From: Bacillus sp. V5-8f
Lineage (GTDB): Bacteria; Bacillota; Bacilli; Bacillales; DSM-1321
Length of the DNA: 64,000 nt
NCBI RefSeq assembly: GCF_002863565.1
Contig: NZ_PGUW01000004.1
Span: 434,001 to 498,000 of the forward strand
Direction: 5' to 3'
Positions 53,733 to 61,783 of the stretch are shown piece by piece. Positions within the stretch are counted from its first letter, which is position 1; each line of letters begins with the position of its first letter. Both the position numbers and the translations under genes were made by a program. The notes below the pieces were generated by a model. The model was not told the DNA's origin. It saw only the letters and a program-made list of their open reading frames with translations, and did not search any database.

Positions 53733-54923
53733 TCATTTGTGTATTCGTTTAGGGTGGAATAATTTCTGTCTGGCGAATTCAAGGAAAGCCATCATTTCTT
53801 CCTTAGTACTAAATCCTGCCTGTGCGCTTTTATTATTGCCGCCGCCTTTGCCGTTAAAAGGAGGTAAATGTTCCTTCAGGAAATTGCCGCAATGTAGTTG
53901 TACACTTCCATTATGGGAAAGTAAAATCTTATTGTCCATTAAGGTGCCGAATAACAAGAGGACATCCTTATCTTTTGCCGCAAGTGTAGCAAGTTTCTGA
54001 AGATCCTTTAGCGATTTATCGTCAAAAATATAGAAAATATTTTCACTGATGCTTTGTTGTATCAAGTCTTTTATAAGATAAGAAGCATTTTCTTCGGAAA
54101 GCCTCTCCTTCTCGATCAAAGCTTGCCTATAGTCCTGTTCTAATTTCTCGACGCGGCTGATGACATCCCTGTGTCCGGTGTTAAATATGGAAGATACGGT
54201 ATTAAGGATTTCCAGACTGTCATTAAAGTGGGAAAGTGCTCTAAAGCCGCATTTAAAAAATATCCTTGTTACTCCTTTTTGTTTTTCTGTTTTCAGGATT
54301 TTAATGCTGCCGATCGAGCCAGTTGCTGACAAATGTGTACCTCCACAAGGATTATATTCGATACCTTCTGTCTCAACGATGCGAATATTCTTAGTTACTT
54401 TTGGCATTTTTACGACAGATAGCTTGCTGATCTCTTCGCTTGTCACAAAGTAGCTATGAATCTCCCTACTTTCAAAGATGTATTGATTAACCTGCGTTTC
54501 TATATGGCTTATTTGTTCGGATGATAACCCGGGATTATTGATATCAATGGAGACAGAATCGGTTCCAAGGTGAAAGCTGACAGTGTTTGCGTTGTATAAT
54601 TCCCTGCACACAGCTGATAAAAGGTGTTGGCCGCTATGCTGCTGCATATGGTCAAAGCGCCGTTTCCAGTCGATTTCACATTCAACAGCATCGGTTTCCG
54701 GACGCCTTGGCAGTTTATGAAAAACTGTATCATCATCCAAATAAACGTCGAAAACCGGTATCCCACTAATTGTCCCGGTATCAGAAGGCTGTCCGCCTCC
54801 TTCCGGGTAAAACGCTGTTTCAGCTAGGGTTACAAGGTAGACCTCATCTTGTTGTATCACTGACTCAATAGTGGTTTCCCATTCCCTTATATATGCATCT
54901 TCATAATATAACTTTTTGCCCAT
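53733..54923 (-). CDS. Alanyl-tRNA editing protein (AlaX-L-like) with DHHA1 domain
   Basis: This 396-aa protein is an AlaRS-like editing domain standing alone. It has an N-terminal tRNA-binding/beta region (LAETAFYPEGGGQPSDTG), zinc-dependent editing site HMQQHSGQHLLSAV and CGGTHLSATG (His-x3-His and Cys-x-x-x-His), and a C-terminal DHHA1 domain about 310-396 with GKGGGNNKSAQAG. AlaX hydrolyses Ser-tRNAAla or Gly-tRNAAla made in error. The DHHA1-bearing long form is typical of AlaX-L. The start at 54923 has AGGAACTCC on the minus strand, an adequate SD. Confidence 0.88.
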   Translation of the reverse strand: MGKKLYYEDAYIREWETTIESVIQQDEVYLVTLAETAFYPEGGGQPSDTGTISGIPVFDVYLDDDTVFHKLPRRPETDAVECEIDWKRRFDHMQQHSGQHLLSAVCRELYNANTVSFHLGTDSVSIDINNPGLSSEQISHIETQVNQYIFESREIHSYFVTSEEISKLSVVKMPKVTKNIRIVETEGIEYNPCGGTHLSATGSIGSIKILKTEKQKGVTRIFFKCGFRALSHFNDSLEILNTVSSIFNTGHRDVISRVEKLEQDYRQALIEKERLSEENASYLIKDLIQQSISENIFYIFDDKSLKDLQKLATLAAKDKDVLLLFGTLMDNKILLSHNGSVQLHCGNFLKEHLPPFNGKGGGNNKSAQAGFSTKEEMMAFLEFARQKLFHPKRIHK

Positions 54924-55076
54924 TGGAGTTCCTTTCTTCCTTTTTTGACTAGTATATCATTTTTTATAGGCTATACATCCATAAGCAAAAATGATAGATT
55001 CAACTATGTTGGAAAAATTTCTAATTTGGGTAAACTGATATAAGAATGTAAGCAAAGCGGGAGGAAGTAAGCATAT

Positions 55077-55955
55077 ATGACTATAATAGAAGCCGGTACT
55101 GTTGTGGAATTGGAAGTGGAACGGCAGGCCGATTTTGGTGTTTTTTTAACGGACGGAAACGAAGATGTATTACTTCATAATAATGAAATGGAGACGGAAC
55201 AGGAAATTGAAATAGGGGATAAGGTTCGTGTTTTTCTGTATAACGATAAGCAGGGCCGCATTACTGCTACAATGAAAATACCAGAGATACAAATCGGTAC
55301 CTACGGCTGGGCCGATGTTGTCAATGTACAAAAGAACCTCGGTGTTTTTGTTGATATTGGAATATCCAAGGATATCCTTGTATCTGTCGACGATCTGCCA
55401 GGGCTTGAACATCTTTGGCCAGCAGCAGGGGACAAGCTCTATGTTTCATTGAAAACAGACCGCTACGGCCGTCTGTTTGGAAAGCTTGCAACTGAAGATG
55501 TCATCCAGGAAATATCGTTAAAATCCCCTATGAAGGGTATGAGGAATACGGCCGTGAAAGGGCATGTATACCGTCTTTTGAAAGTGGGCTCGTTTATGAT
55601 ATCTGAAGAAGGATATAGATGCTTTATCCATGAAAGTGAACGGAAGGAAGAGCCGCGTCTAGGTGAATTTGTAGATGGTAGGGTTATCGATATAAAAGAA
55701 GATGGAAGCTTGAATGTATCCTTGCTTCCATTCAAACAGGATAAAATGTCGGAGGATGCCCAAGTCATTTTCAATTACCTTCAGAATAGGGGCGGGGCAA
55801 TGCCTTACACTGATAAAACGCCGCCTGAAGACATCCAATTCCATTTTGGCCTGAGCAAAGGCGCATTCAAAAGAGCGCTCGGCAAGCTGATGAAGGAAGG
55901 GAAAATTCATCAGGAAGAAGGCTGGACTTATTCGTCCGACCGCAAAACAAACTAA
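55077..55955 (+). CDS. cvfB: S1-like RNA-binding protein CvfB (YitL)
   Basis: This 292-aa cytoplasmic protein has three S1/OB-type domains followed by a winged helix. The N-terminal GTVVELEVERQADFGVFLTD, second NVQKNLGVFVDIGISKDILV and third VGSFMISEEGYRCFIHE regions are visible, with the C-terminal wing FHFGLSKGAFKRALGKLMKEG. CvfB proteins influence mRNA stability and virulence in Staphylococcus. GGGAGG sits about 10 nt before the ATG. A terminator follows (56041-56070). Confidence 0.9.
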   Translation: MTIIEAGTVVELEVERQADFGVFLTDGNEDVLLHNNEMETEQEIEIGDKVRVFLYNDKQGRITATMKIPEIQIGTYGWADVVNVQKNLGVFVDIGISKDILVSVDDLPGLEHLWPAAGDKLYVSLKTDRYGRLFGKLATEDVIQEISLKSPMKGMRNTAVKGHVYRLLKVGSFMISEEGYRCFIHESERKEEPRLGEFVDGRVIDIKEDGSLNVSLLPFKQDKMSEDAQVIFNYLQNRGGAMPYTDKTPPEDIQFHFGLSKGAFKRALGKLMKEGKIHQEEGWTYSSDRKTN

Positions 55956-56040
55956 GAAGGAAGTAATATTCATTTTATAAACACAAATACCCGAATTATG
56001 CATCGCTGGCGTATATGTATGAGCATCGCCTTTAGTAAAA

Positions 56041-56071
56041 AGCAGCAGAGTGAAATCTGCTGCTTTTTTGT
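56041..56071. terminator. Bidirectional terminator between cvfB and cotJC
   Basis: AGCAGCAGA-gtgaaa-TCTGCTGCT with TTTTTT on the plus side and T-run on the minus side. Confidence 0.9.
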
Positions 56072-56640
56072 TAGAAAACTTTTTTCTGATCCTGATCTTC
56101 TTTTAAAATTTCAACCGCTTCACGGAATCGCATGGAGTGGACGATTTCACGTTCACGTAAAAAGCGCAGGGAGTCGTTAAGGTCAGGATCATCCGACATG
56201 TCAATCAGCCATTGATAGGTTGCTCGTGCTTTTTCCTCGGCGGCAATGTCTTCATATAAATCGGCTATCGGATCTCCTTTCGCCTGGATATAGGCAGCGG
56301 TCCACGGAACACCCGCCGCGTTGCTGTAATGCAAGGCAGCATCATGATTTGCATAATGTTCCCCAAGTCCGGCATCTCTTAGCTGCTCTGGTGTTGCGTC
56401 TTTTGTAAGCTTATAAACCATTGTAGCAATCATCTCAAGATGCGCAAATTCTTCTGTACCTATATCAGTCAACAACCCGATCACTTTATCGGGTATCGTA
56501 TAACGCTGGTTTAAGTATCTTAATGCAGCGGCGAGTTCGCCGTCAGCACCGCCGTATTGTTCAATTAAATACTTGGCAAGTGTGGGATTGCAAGTGCTCA
56601 CTTTTACAGGATATTGCAATTTCTTTTCATAAATCCACAT
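56071..56640 (-). CDS. cotJC: Manganese catalase-like spore coat protein CotJC
   Basis: This 189-aa, four-helix-bundle protein of the Mn-catalase family has metal-binding pattern GELAAALRYLNQRY, TDIGTEEFAHLEMIATM and EEKARATYQWLI (Glu/His ligands). It begins MWIYEKKLQYPVKVSTCNP, as B. subtilis CotJC does. It is located in the spore coat, made by the mother cell, and may protect from peroxide. Third and last gene of the cotJABC operon, read on the minus strand, 12 nt after cotJB. Confidence 0.95.
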   Translation of the reverse strand: MWIYEKKLQYPVKVSTCNPTLAKYLIEQYGGADGELAAALRYLNQRYTIPDKVIGLLTDIGTEEFAHLEMIATMVYKLTKDATPEQLRDAGLGEHYANHDAALHYSNAAGVPWTAAYIQAKGDPIADLYEDIAAEEKARATYQWLIDMSDDPDLNDSLRFLREREIVHSMRFREAVEILKEDQDQKKVF

Positions 56641-56652
56641 CCTTTTTCCTCC

Positions 56653-56916
56653 TTAAACCTGCCATGGCCATGGCCCCCGATTCCAATCCCAGCGGGGGCC
56701 TGGATCGTTACTAACTCCAAATTGGAATAGAGGTCCGTATTTTTGCTCAAATGCTTGTTTGATTTGCCGGGAATAAGCTGAATATTGATTGAATTGCTGA
56801 AGAGCCTGCTGATCTCCGGGATGGGTATCCAGATAGAGGGTTAGTTCGACTAATACGAAATCTACGGCTTGAATCTGTCCCATTAATTGATAATATTCAT
56901 CATCAATATTTTTCAC
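56653..56916 (-). CDS. cotJB: Spore coat protein CotJB
   Basis: This 87-aa protein has the helical segment [20 protein letters not shown], then [20 protein letters not shown] and a Trp/Pro tail [10 protein letters not shown] typical of CotJB. It is probably an assembly partner of CotJC. Overlap and spacing (3 nt after cotJA) show operon organisation. Confidence 0.93.
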   Translation of the reverse strand: MKNIDDEYYQLMGQIQAVDFVLVELTLYLDTHPGDQQALQQFNQYSAYSRQIKQAFEQKYGPLFQFGVSNDPGPRWDWNRGPWPWQV

Positions 56917-56919
56917 AAA

Positions 56920-57156
56920 TTAAGACTTCCTTTCATAGGGATTTTCGTAGAAATCGTATAGTGCTTTCCAGAGAGTTCCCCTCCTTAATGCTTCATATGG
57001 CTGAAATTGTTCAAGATTAGGAGGTTGAAAGTTCATGAATAAATTGGGAGGAGTGCTATAGTATTTTTGTCCGATTGGCGGACAGGGATCAAAGGGGCTG
57101 TGAAAGGGACGATAAGATTTAACCCGTGTAATGTGTTGCGGATTTTCTTGGTGCAA
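56920..57156 (-). CDS. cotJA: Spore coat-associated protein CotJA
   Basis: This 78-aa, Pro/Tyr/Phe-rich protein ends LRRGTLWKALYDFYENPYERKS, a conserved CotJA sequence. TTG start with GGAGGG 7 nt upstream. First gene of the operon. Confidence 0.93.
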   Translation of the reverse strand: MHQENPQHITRVKSYRPFHSPFDPCPPIGQKYYSTPPNLFMNFQPPNLEQFQPYEALRRGTLWKALYDFYENPYERKS

Positions 57157-57189
57157 TTTAGACCCTCCTTTCTATATCCGTTCCATCTA

Positions 57190-57217
57190 ATTGTATGTAT
57201 GATGTTGAAAAAAATGA
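57190..57217 (-). promoter_or_regulatory. Candidate sigma-E promoter of cotJABC
   Basis: On the minus strand TCATTTT (-35, 57217-57211) and CATACAAT (-10, 57197-57190) match the sigma-E consensus (KMATATT / CATACAHT) closely. The spacer is about 13 nt, slightly short. Placement about 35-40 nt before the TTG is right. Confidence 0.45.
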
Positions 57218-57271
57218 TATTAAGGACTGAATATTACAGTATCGCTTGGCCTGACTTGTTTCGTAATATCC

Positions 57272-57288
57272 TGTTAAAATCCTGTTAT
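57272..57288 (+). promoter_or_regulatory. WalR-binding site (direct repeat) upstream of the yocH-like gene
   Basis: TGTTAA-aatcc-TGTTAT fits the WalR/YycF consensus TGTWAH-N5-TGTWAH perfectly. A third half site TGTTAC follows at 57292. The site lies about 100 nt before the gene, a known member of the WalR regulon in B. subtilis (yocH). Confidence 0.72.
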
Positions 57289-57389
57289 GTTTGTTACCAG
57301 ACTTTTACCTCTTTGACCTTTGTTTGAAAGATTACTATGCTATGATAGGTTTCGTTAGCTTGATAGAAGCTTACAGGGAGGTAACTAAT

Positions 57390-58181
57390 ATGAAAAAATC
57401 AATCTTGGCTTTCGCAGCCGCTGCTGCAATCACAGGGGGTCTTGGAACTCATGCATCTGCCCAGGATGTGAAAGTAAAAGATGGAGACACACTTTGGGCA
57501 CTTTCCCAAAAATACGACGTTTCTGTTAAAGACATAAAGACATTGAATAACTTAAATTCTGATGCAATTTACAGCGGGGAAGTCCTTACGGTTTCTGGCC
57601 AGAAGGTTTCAAACAAACAATATTATACAGTTGAACAAGGCGATACTCTTTGGAAAATTGCGCAAAAGTATAGCACAAGCGTAGAAAACATAAAATCATT
57701 AAATAAATTAACATCCGACATAATCCATCCGAATAGACAGCTTTTGATACTTAAGGGGCAAAAAGGAGCTACAGTGCAACAAGCATCTGCTCCAGCTGCA
57801 GCACAAGCCGAGCCAAAAAAATCAGTGGTTAAAGCGGCTACGAATGTACCCGCCTCAAATACCAATGGCTCGTCACAAACAGGTGATGCCGTTAAACAAT
57901 TGACTGTAAGCGCAACTGGTTATACTGCATCTTGTGAAGGCTGCAGCGGAGTAACAGCGACAGGTGTCGATTTGAAAGCTAATCCAAATGCGAAGGTCAT
58001 CTCAGTTGATCCAAATGTAATTCCACTTGGTTCAAAAGTTTGGGTAGAGGGCTATGGATACGCTACTGCTGCAGATACAGGCGGCGCCATTAAAGGAAAC
58101 AAAATCGATCTATTCTTCGCAAATAAACAGGATGCTCTCAATTGGGGAGTAAAGCAAGTGACTGTAAAAGTTTTAAAATAA
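57390..58181 (+). CDS. yocH: Cell-wall protein with two LysM and a 3D domain (YocH-like muralytic protein)
   Basis: This 263-aa secreted protein has a signal peptide at residues 1-24 ending THASA. LysM 1 is at about 26-68 (VKDGDTLWALSQKYDVSVKD) and LysM 2 at about 77-120 (TVEQGDTLWKIAQKYSTSVE). An Ala/Pro/Ser linker follows, then a 3D domain about 180-263 with the three Asp motif (AADTGGAIKGNKIDLFF). Members are wall-associated hydrolases or muropeptide-releasing proteins. Start ATG 57390 with GGGAGG upstream. Regulated by WalRK judging from the upstream site. Gene order yocH-recQ is as in B. subtilis. Confidence 0.9.
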   Translation: MKKSILAFAAAAAITGGLGTHASAQDVKVKDGDTLWALSQKYDVSVKDIKTLNNLNSDAIYSGEVLTVSGQKVSNKQYYTVEQGDTLWKIAQKYSTSVENIKSLNKLTSDIIHPNRQLLILKGQKGATVQQASAPAAAQAEPKKSVVKAATNVPASNTNGSSQTGDAVKQLTVSATGYTASCEGCSGVTATGVDLKANPNAKVISVDPNVIPLGSKVWVEGYGYATAADTGGAIKGNKIDLFFANKQDALNWGVKQVTVKVLK

Positions 58182-58196
58182 ATAGCATCAAACAAC

Positions 58197-58237
58197 AAGG
58201 TGTTAGAGATGGGTAGACCCCCTCTGGCACCTTTTTT
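58197..58237 (+). terminator. Intrinsic terminator after yocH
   Basis: AAGGTGTTAGAG...CTCTGGCACCTT with wobble pairs, then TTTT. The following 360 nt to recQ are AT-rich with no gene I can support. Confidence 0.75.
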
Positions 58238-58599
58238 AAAACTATTTATTATAACGTGCGTTTTTTTTTCTTTATCTTTATCGGTAAAGCGAAATCACCA
58301 ATTCTATTCACCCAGCATCTTCATTAATGAAGGAACAAGCAGCAATCTTATAATATTTATTAAGAAAAAGATACATGATAGCAACCCAAAATGATCTTTA
58401 TGTTTTAAAAAAATAAATTATGTGACTAAACTCAACTCGATGTGTTATAAATGTTATATAATCTTGGTATAAGCAGTGTCCCTTCTTTTTTCTCCGCATA
58501 TCCTCTTTCTTTCCTAGCTACATCTCTATGAACAAAATGAGACCCAAATCTAGAATGATAATACCAGCAAAACGATAAAAAATAGAATGGGGGATTTTT

Positions 58600-60396
58600 T
58601 TGCTGCATCAAGCAAGGCAATATTTAAAACAGTATTTTGGCTATGATACATTTAGAAACGGTCAAGAAGCGATAATCGCAAATGTTTTGAATGGAACAAA
58701 TACAGCGGGAATCATGCCGACTGGAGGCGGAAAGTCAATTTGCTACCAAATTCCGGCGCTTATTTTCCCTGGAATCACACTCGTAATTTCCCCATTGATT
58801 TCCCTTATGAAGGACCAGGTTGATACCCTCATCCAAAACGGGATTCCTGCAGTTTATTTAAATAGCAGCCTCTCTGCGCAAGAAGCGGATAAAAGAATGG
58901 ATGATGCAAAGAGCGGGGCTTATAAACTGCTTTATATTGCTCCTGAACGGTTAGAAAACCGATTTTTTCTCGAAAGTTTAAAAGAGTTGGAGATCTCACT
59001 TGTCGCCATTGATGAAGCCCACTGTATCTCACAATGGGGCCATGATTTCCGTCCGAGTTACTTAAAGATACAGGCCTTAATCAATCAGCTGCGGTCTGAG
59101 CCTTTAATCTTAGCGTTGACAGCCACGGCTACAACTGCAGTGCAGCAAGATATTTGCCGGTCTCTTGGAATTGTCGAAAAAGATGTAGTCGCAACCGGTT
59201 TTTCAAGGGACAATTTGTATTTTAGTGTTGTTAAAGGTACTAATAAAACTGCCTATGTAGAAAACTTTCTGGCTCGTAATAAGAACGAAGCGGGAATTAT
59301 TTATGCTACTACACGAAAAGAAGTGGACTCTTTATATTTACTGCTGACCAAACAAGGAATAAAGACCGGAAGATATCACGCCGGAATGAATGAAATGGAA
59401 CGCAATGCACAGCAGGTTGCGTTTCTCCAGGACGAACTGCTGGTCATGGTTGCTACGAATGCATTTGGGATGGGAATAGATAAGTCCAATGTGCGATTTG
59501 TGATTCACTACCAAACACCAAGGAATATGGAGAGCTATTATCAGGAAGCAGGACGAGCGGGCCGGGACGGGCTGCGAAGCGAATGCATCTTACTGTATTC
59601 TCCTCAGGATTTACGGATTCAAAGATTTTTAATTGATCAATCTGACGCTTCAGAGATCCGGAAGGAGCAGGAGCTAAAGAAGTTAAACTTGATGAAGGAT
59701 TATTGCCATACTGAAGGCTGCTTGCAGGCTTTTATTTTAAAATATTTTGGGCAGCTTGAAGCTGGAGATTGTGGCCATTGTGAAAATTGCCTGGATAAAA
59801 GAACCTCTCATGATGTAACCGTGGAAGCGCAGATGGTGCTATCCTGTATTGTGAGGATGGGAGAGAGATTTGGTAAAACGCTAGTCAGCCAGGTGCTCGC
59901 CGGATCAAAAAATAAGAAAATTGAAGACTTCGGCTTTGAGAAACTTACTACCTATGGAATCATGAGACAACAGTCAGCTAAATCGATCGCTGATTTTATT
60001 GATTTCCTGACTGCGAGGGAGTATATCGAAATGAGCAGTGGACAATTTCCGGTGTTAAAGATAACCAAAGAGGGGAAAAACGTTCTTACTGGTAAGGAAA
60101 ATGTCCTGCGCAGGGAATATACCAGCACTCACACAATGCTTGAGGATGATGCTCTGTTTGAAAGGCTGCGCACGGTTAGAAGGGAGATTGCCAGGGGTGA
60201 AGGGGTACCGCCTTTCATTGTTTTTTCTGATGCAGCCTTAAAGGATATGTCAGCAAGAACGCCGCGTTCAGAAGCTGAGTTTCTAGAAGTGAAAGGAGTT
60301 GGAAAACAAAAACAGGAGAGGTATGGCCAACAATTTCTACAGGCAATAGAGGATTACCTTAGTAGCGAAGCAGAGATAGGGGAGAACCAATTATAG
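58600..60396 (+). CDS. recQ: ATP-dependent DNA helicase RecQ
   Basis: This 598-aa SF2 helicase has Walker A in IMPTGGGKSICYQ, DEAH with RecQ signature VAIDEAHCISQWGHDFRP, motif VI YYQEAGRAGRDG and the RQC zinc cysteines (CHTEGCLQ, CGHCENC). A winged helix about 410-480 and HRDC about 515-590 (PFIVFSDAALKDMSAR) complete the canonical domain set. The start is TTG 58600, with GGGGGA 7-8 nt upstream. Corresponds to yocI by order (yocH next to it). Confidence 0.95.
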   Translation: MLHQARQYLKQYFGYDTFRNGQEAIIANVLNGTNTAGIMPTGGGKSICYQIPALIFPGITLVISPLISLMKDQVDTLIQNGIPAVYLNSSLSAQEADKRMDDAKSGAYKLLYIAPERLENRFFLESLKELEISLVAIDEAHCISQWGHDFRPSYLKIQALINQLRSEPLILALTATATTAVQQDICRSLGIVEKDVVATGFSRDNLYFSVVKGTNKTAYVENFLARNKNEAGIIYATTRKEVDSLYLLLTKQGIKTGRYHAGMNEMERNAQQVAFLQDELLVMVATNAFGMGIDKSNVRFVIHYQTPRNMESYYQEAGRAGRDGLRSECILLYSPQDLRIQRFLIDQSDASEIRKEQELKKLNLMKDYCHTEGCLQAFILKYFGQLEAGDCGHCENCLDKRTSHDVTVEAQMVLSCIVRMGERFGKTLVSQVLAGSKNKKIEDFGFEKLTTYGIMRQQSAKSIADFIDFLTAREYIEMSSGQFPVLKITKEGKNVLTGKENVLRREYTSTHTMLEDDALFERLRTVRREIARGEGVPPFIVFSDAALKDMSARTPRSEAEFLEVKGVGKQKQERYGQQFLQAIEDYLSSEAEIGENQL

Positions 60397-60531
60397 ACTG
60401 GTGCAGTTCATGAAAAAGGGACATACGGTAGCCGATAAAAATAAATATTACTGGTTGAACTTGCGTATACTATCTAAGTAGGCAAAAGAGAGCTTACACG
60501 GCTTTCTTATGAATCGAAAAGGAGGTTACTC

Positions 60532-60738
60532 ATGTACTTTGGAAAAAAGAATTCTGAGGAACCCGTAGTGATCATGGAAGACACGGTCGTATACGCTTGT
60601 GAAGCCCCAAATTGCAATGGATGGATGAGAAAGGAATTTTCGTCTGATAATCAAACGTGCCCAATGTGCGGCGGAAATTTGCTTGAGGAAATTAGGGAGC
60701 TCCCGAAAATCCAAACTGAATATAATTCATTTCGCTGA
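60532..60738 (+). CDS. YdjO-like cold-inducible zinc-ribbon protein, copy 1
   Basis: This 68-aa protein has two cysteine pairs, VVYACEAPNCNGWMRKEF and TCPMCGGNLL, giving a treble-clef zinc site. The GW(M/V)R core and spacing match the YdjO family. AAAGGAGG 8 nt before ATG. A terminator follows directly. A second, homologous copy is encoded at 61475. Confidence 0.85.
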   Translation: MYFGKKNSEEPVVIMEDTVVYACEAPNCNGWMRKEFSSDNQTCPMCGGNLLEEIRELPKIQTEYNSFR

Positions 60739-60752
60739 TAAACTTTGATATG

Positions 60753-60785
60753 CCACTTTCATTAGTGGCTTTCAATTTTTTTACC
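60753..60785 (+). terminator. Intrinsic terminator after ydjO-like copy 1
   Basis: GCCACT-ttcatt-AGTGGC then TTTCAATTTTTTT. Confidence 0.88.
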
Positions 60786-60805
60786 TTTGGGATGTGAGTG
60801 GAATG

Positions 60806-60834
60806 TTGACTTTTGGGTTTATAGGTGGTATAAT
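60806..60834 (+). promoter_or_regulatory. Near-consensus sigma-A promoter with no protein gene nearby
   Basis: TTGACT at 60806-60811, a 17-nt spacer, and TATAAT at 60829-60834, one mismatch overall from the ideal. Predicted start near 60841. No coding frame with an SD begins in the next 600 nt, so it probably drives a non-coding RNA. Confidence 0.7.
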
Positions 60835-61129
60835 TCATTTTCTGTTGTTCTTTATGTTTACGTGGATAACAGTGAGGGTAATTTATATAAGTACACATTT
60901 TTATTAAAGTAAATTAAAGTAAAATGAAACAGATGTTTAATCAAAGAAAGTCAGAATGCTTTAGAATAAGTTAGTTACAAAAATTGATAATCCCCATGTG
61001 TTTTATCCTTCCACATTAACTGCTTCTACTATTTGGAATGCTTAAAAGCAAGCGATTTTTGCAAAAAGAAAAAAACGCTAAAACTGCTCCAGATCATCTT
61101 TGACTCACAATACCCTTTAATAAACATGT

Positions 61130-61358
61130 GCTATGAAGCTGAAACCTGATTCCAACAGGCGCGGTCCAGGAACCGCATGGATGGAAGAGAGGCAGGGCTT
61201 TCATTGTGTTGGGTTTGGCGCGAAAAATTACTCTTTAGTCCTTAACGAACAACGGGCCGTTCATTTATAGCTAGTTGCCCGGAAAAAGTGTTAAAGACAA
61301 TCGCATGTATACATGCTGAGGCTATCTCGTTGGAAGGAGATAGCCTCTTTCCTTTTTG
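61130..61358 (+). ncRNA. Candidate structured non-coding RNA ending in a terminator (possibly 6S-2/BsrB by synteny)
   Basis: Two extended foldable domains are visible. Domain 1 (61133-61204) is a long rod: ATGAAGC/GCTTTCAT, CCTG/CAGG, TTCCA/TGGAA and the apical GCGGT-ccagga-ACCGC. Domain 2 nests GTCCTTAAC/GTTAAAGAC around CGGGC/GCCCG at about 61238-61298. A perfect 14-bp palindrome GCATGTATACATGC and the terminator follow. No ORF with an SD lies in it. In B. subtilis the 6S-2 RNA gene bsrB lies just after recQ (yocI), and this interval follows recQ and one ydjO copy. The 5' end is unknown. Confidence 0.5.
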
Positions 61359-61359
61359 T
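61317..61359 (+). terminator. Intrinsic terminator of the structured RNA region
   Basis: GAGGCTATCTC-gttggaag-GAGATAGCCTC (11 bp) then TTTCCTTTTT. Confidence 0.92.
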
Positions 61360-61474
61360 CCATCATTATATGTTATAATAAATTTGGAAACAGTTTTACT
61401 GGTTTACCAATCTGCTTCATTGAAGATTGTTTAAAGCAAAGAGATGGCACGAACAAATCAAAGGAGTGAGATAT

Positions 61475-61669
61475 ATGTACCGACGAATTAATCCAGAAGA
61501 AATCGTCCACGTAGAAACAAAAGTATGGCAGTGCACATCCGAAACTTGTAAAGGATGGGTACGAGATAATTTCACGTTCAGCGATGAACCAAGCTGCCCG
61601 CTTTGTAACAGTAAAATGCAGGCTGCAACAAAAATGCTCCAAGCGATCAATAATCCGGGAATGAAATAA
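61475..61669 (+). CDS. YdjO-like cold-inducible zinc-ribbon protein, copy 2
   Basis: This 64-aa homologue of the protein at 60532 shares VETKVWQCTSETCKGWVRDN (first Cys pair) and SCPLCNSKM (second). AAAGGAGTG before ATG 61475; the open frame upstream to 61427 is not needed. It is separated from copy 1 by about 740 bp of non-coding DNA with its own promoter and RNA candidate. Confidence 0.85.
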   Translation: MYRRINPEEIVHVETKVWQCTSETCKGWVRDNFTFSDEPSCPLCNSKMQAATKMLQAINNPGMK

Positions 61670-61783
61670 AGATTATTGGCTAAGGCTGTATCATAAGGGT
61701 TTTGATTCGTGGTCTGTATAAAATGCAGTCGGGTCAGACCCTTTGTTTTTTTTGCATAGCCTCTAATATTCTTGGTTACATAA

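Noticed and set aside
58200-58394. 64-aa frame after yocH
   Set aside because: It starts inside the terminator hairpin with no ribosome site. The Lys/Phe/Ile-rich sequence is typical of AT-rich non-coding DNA.
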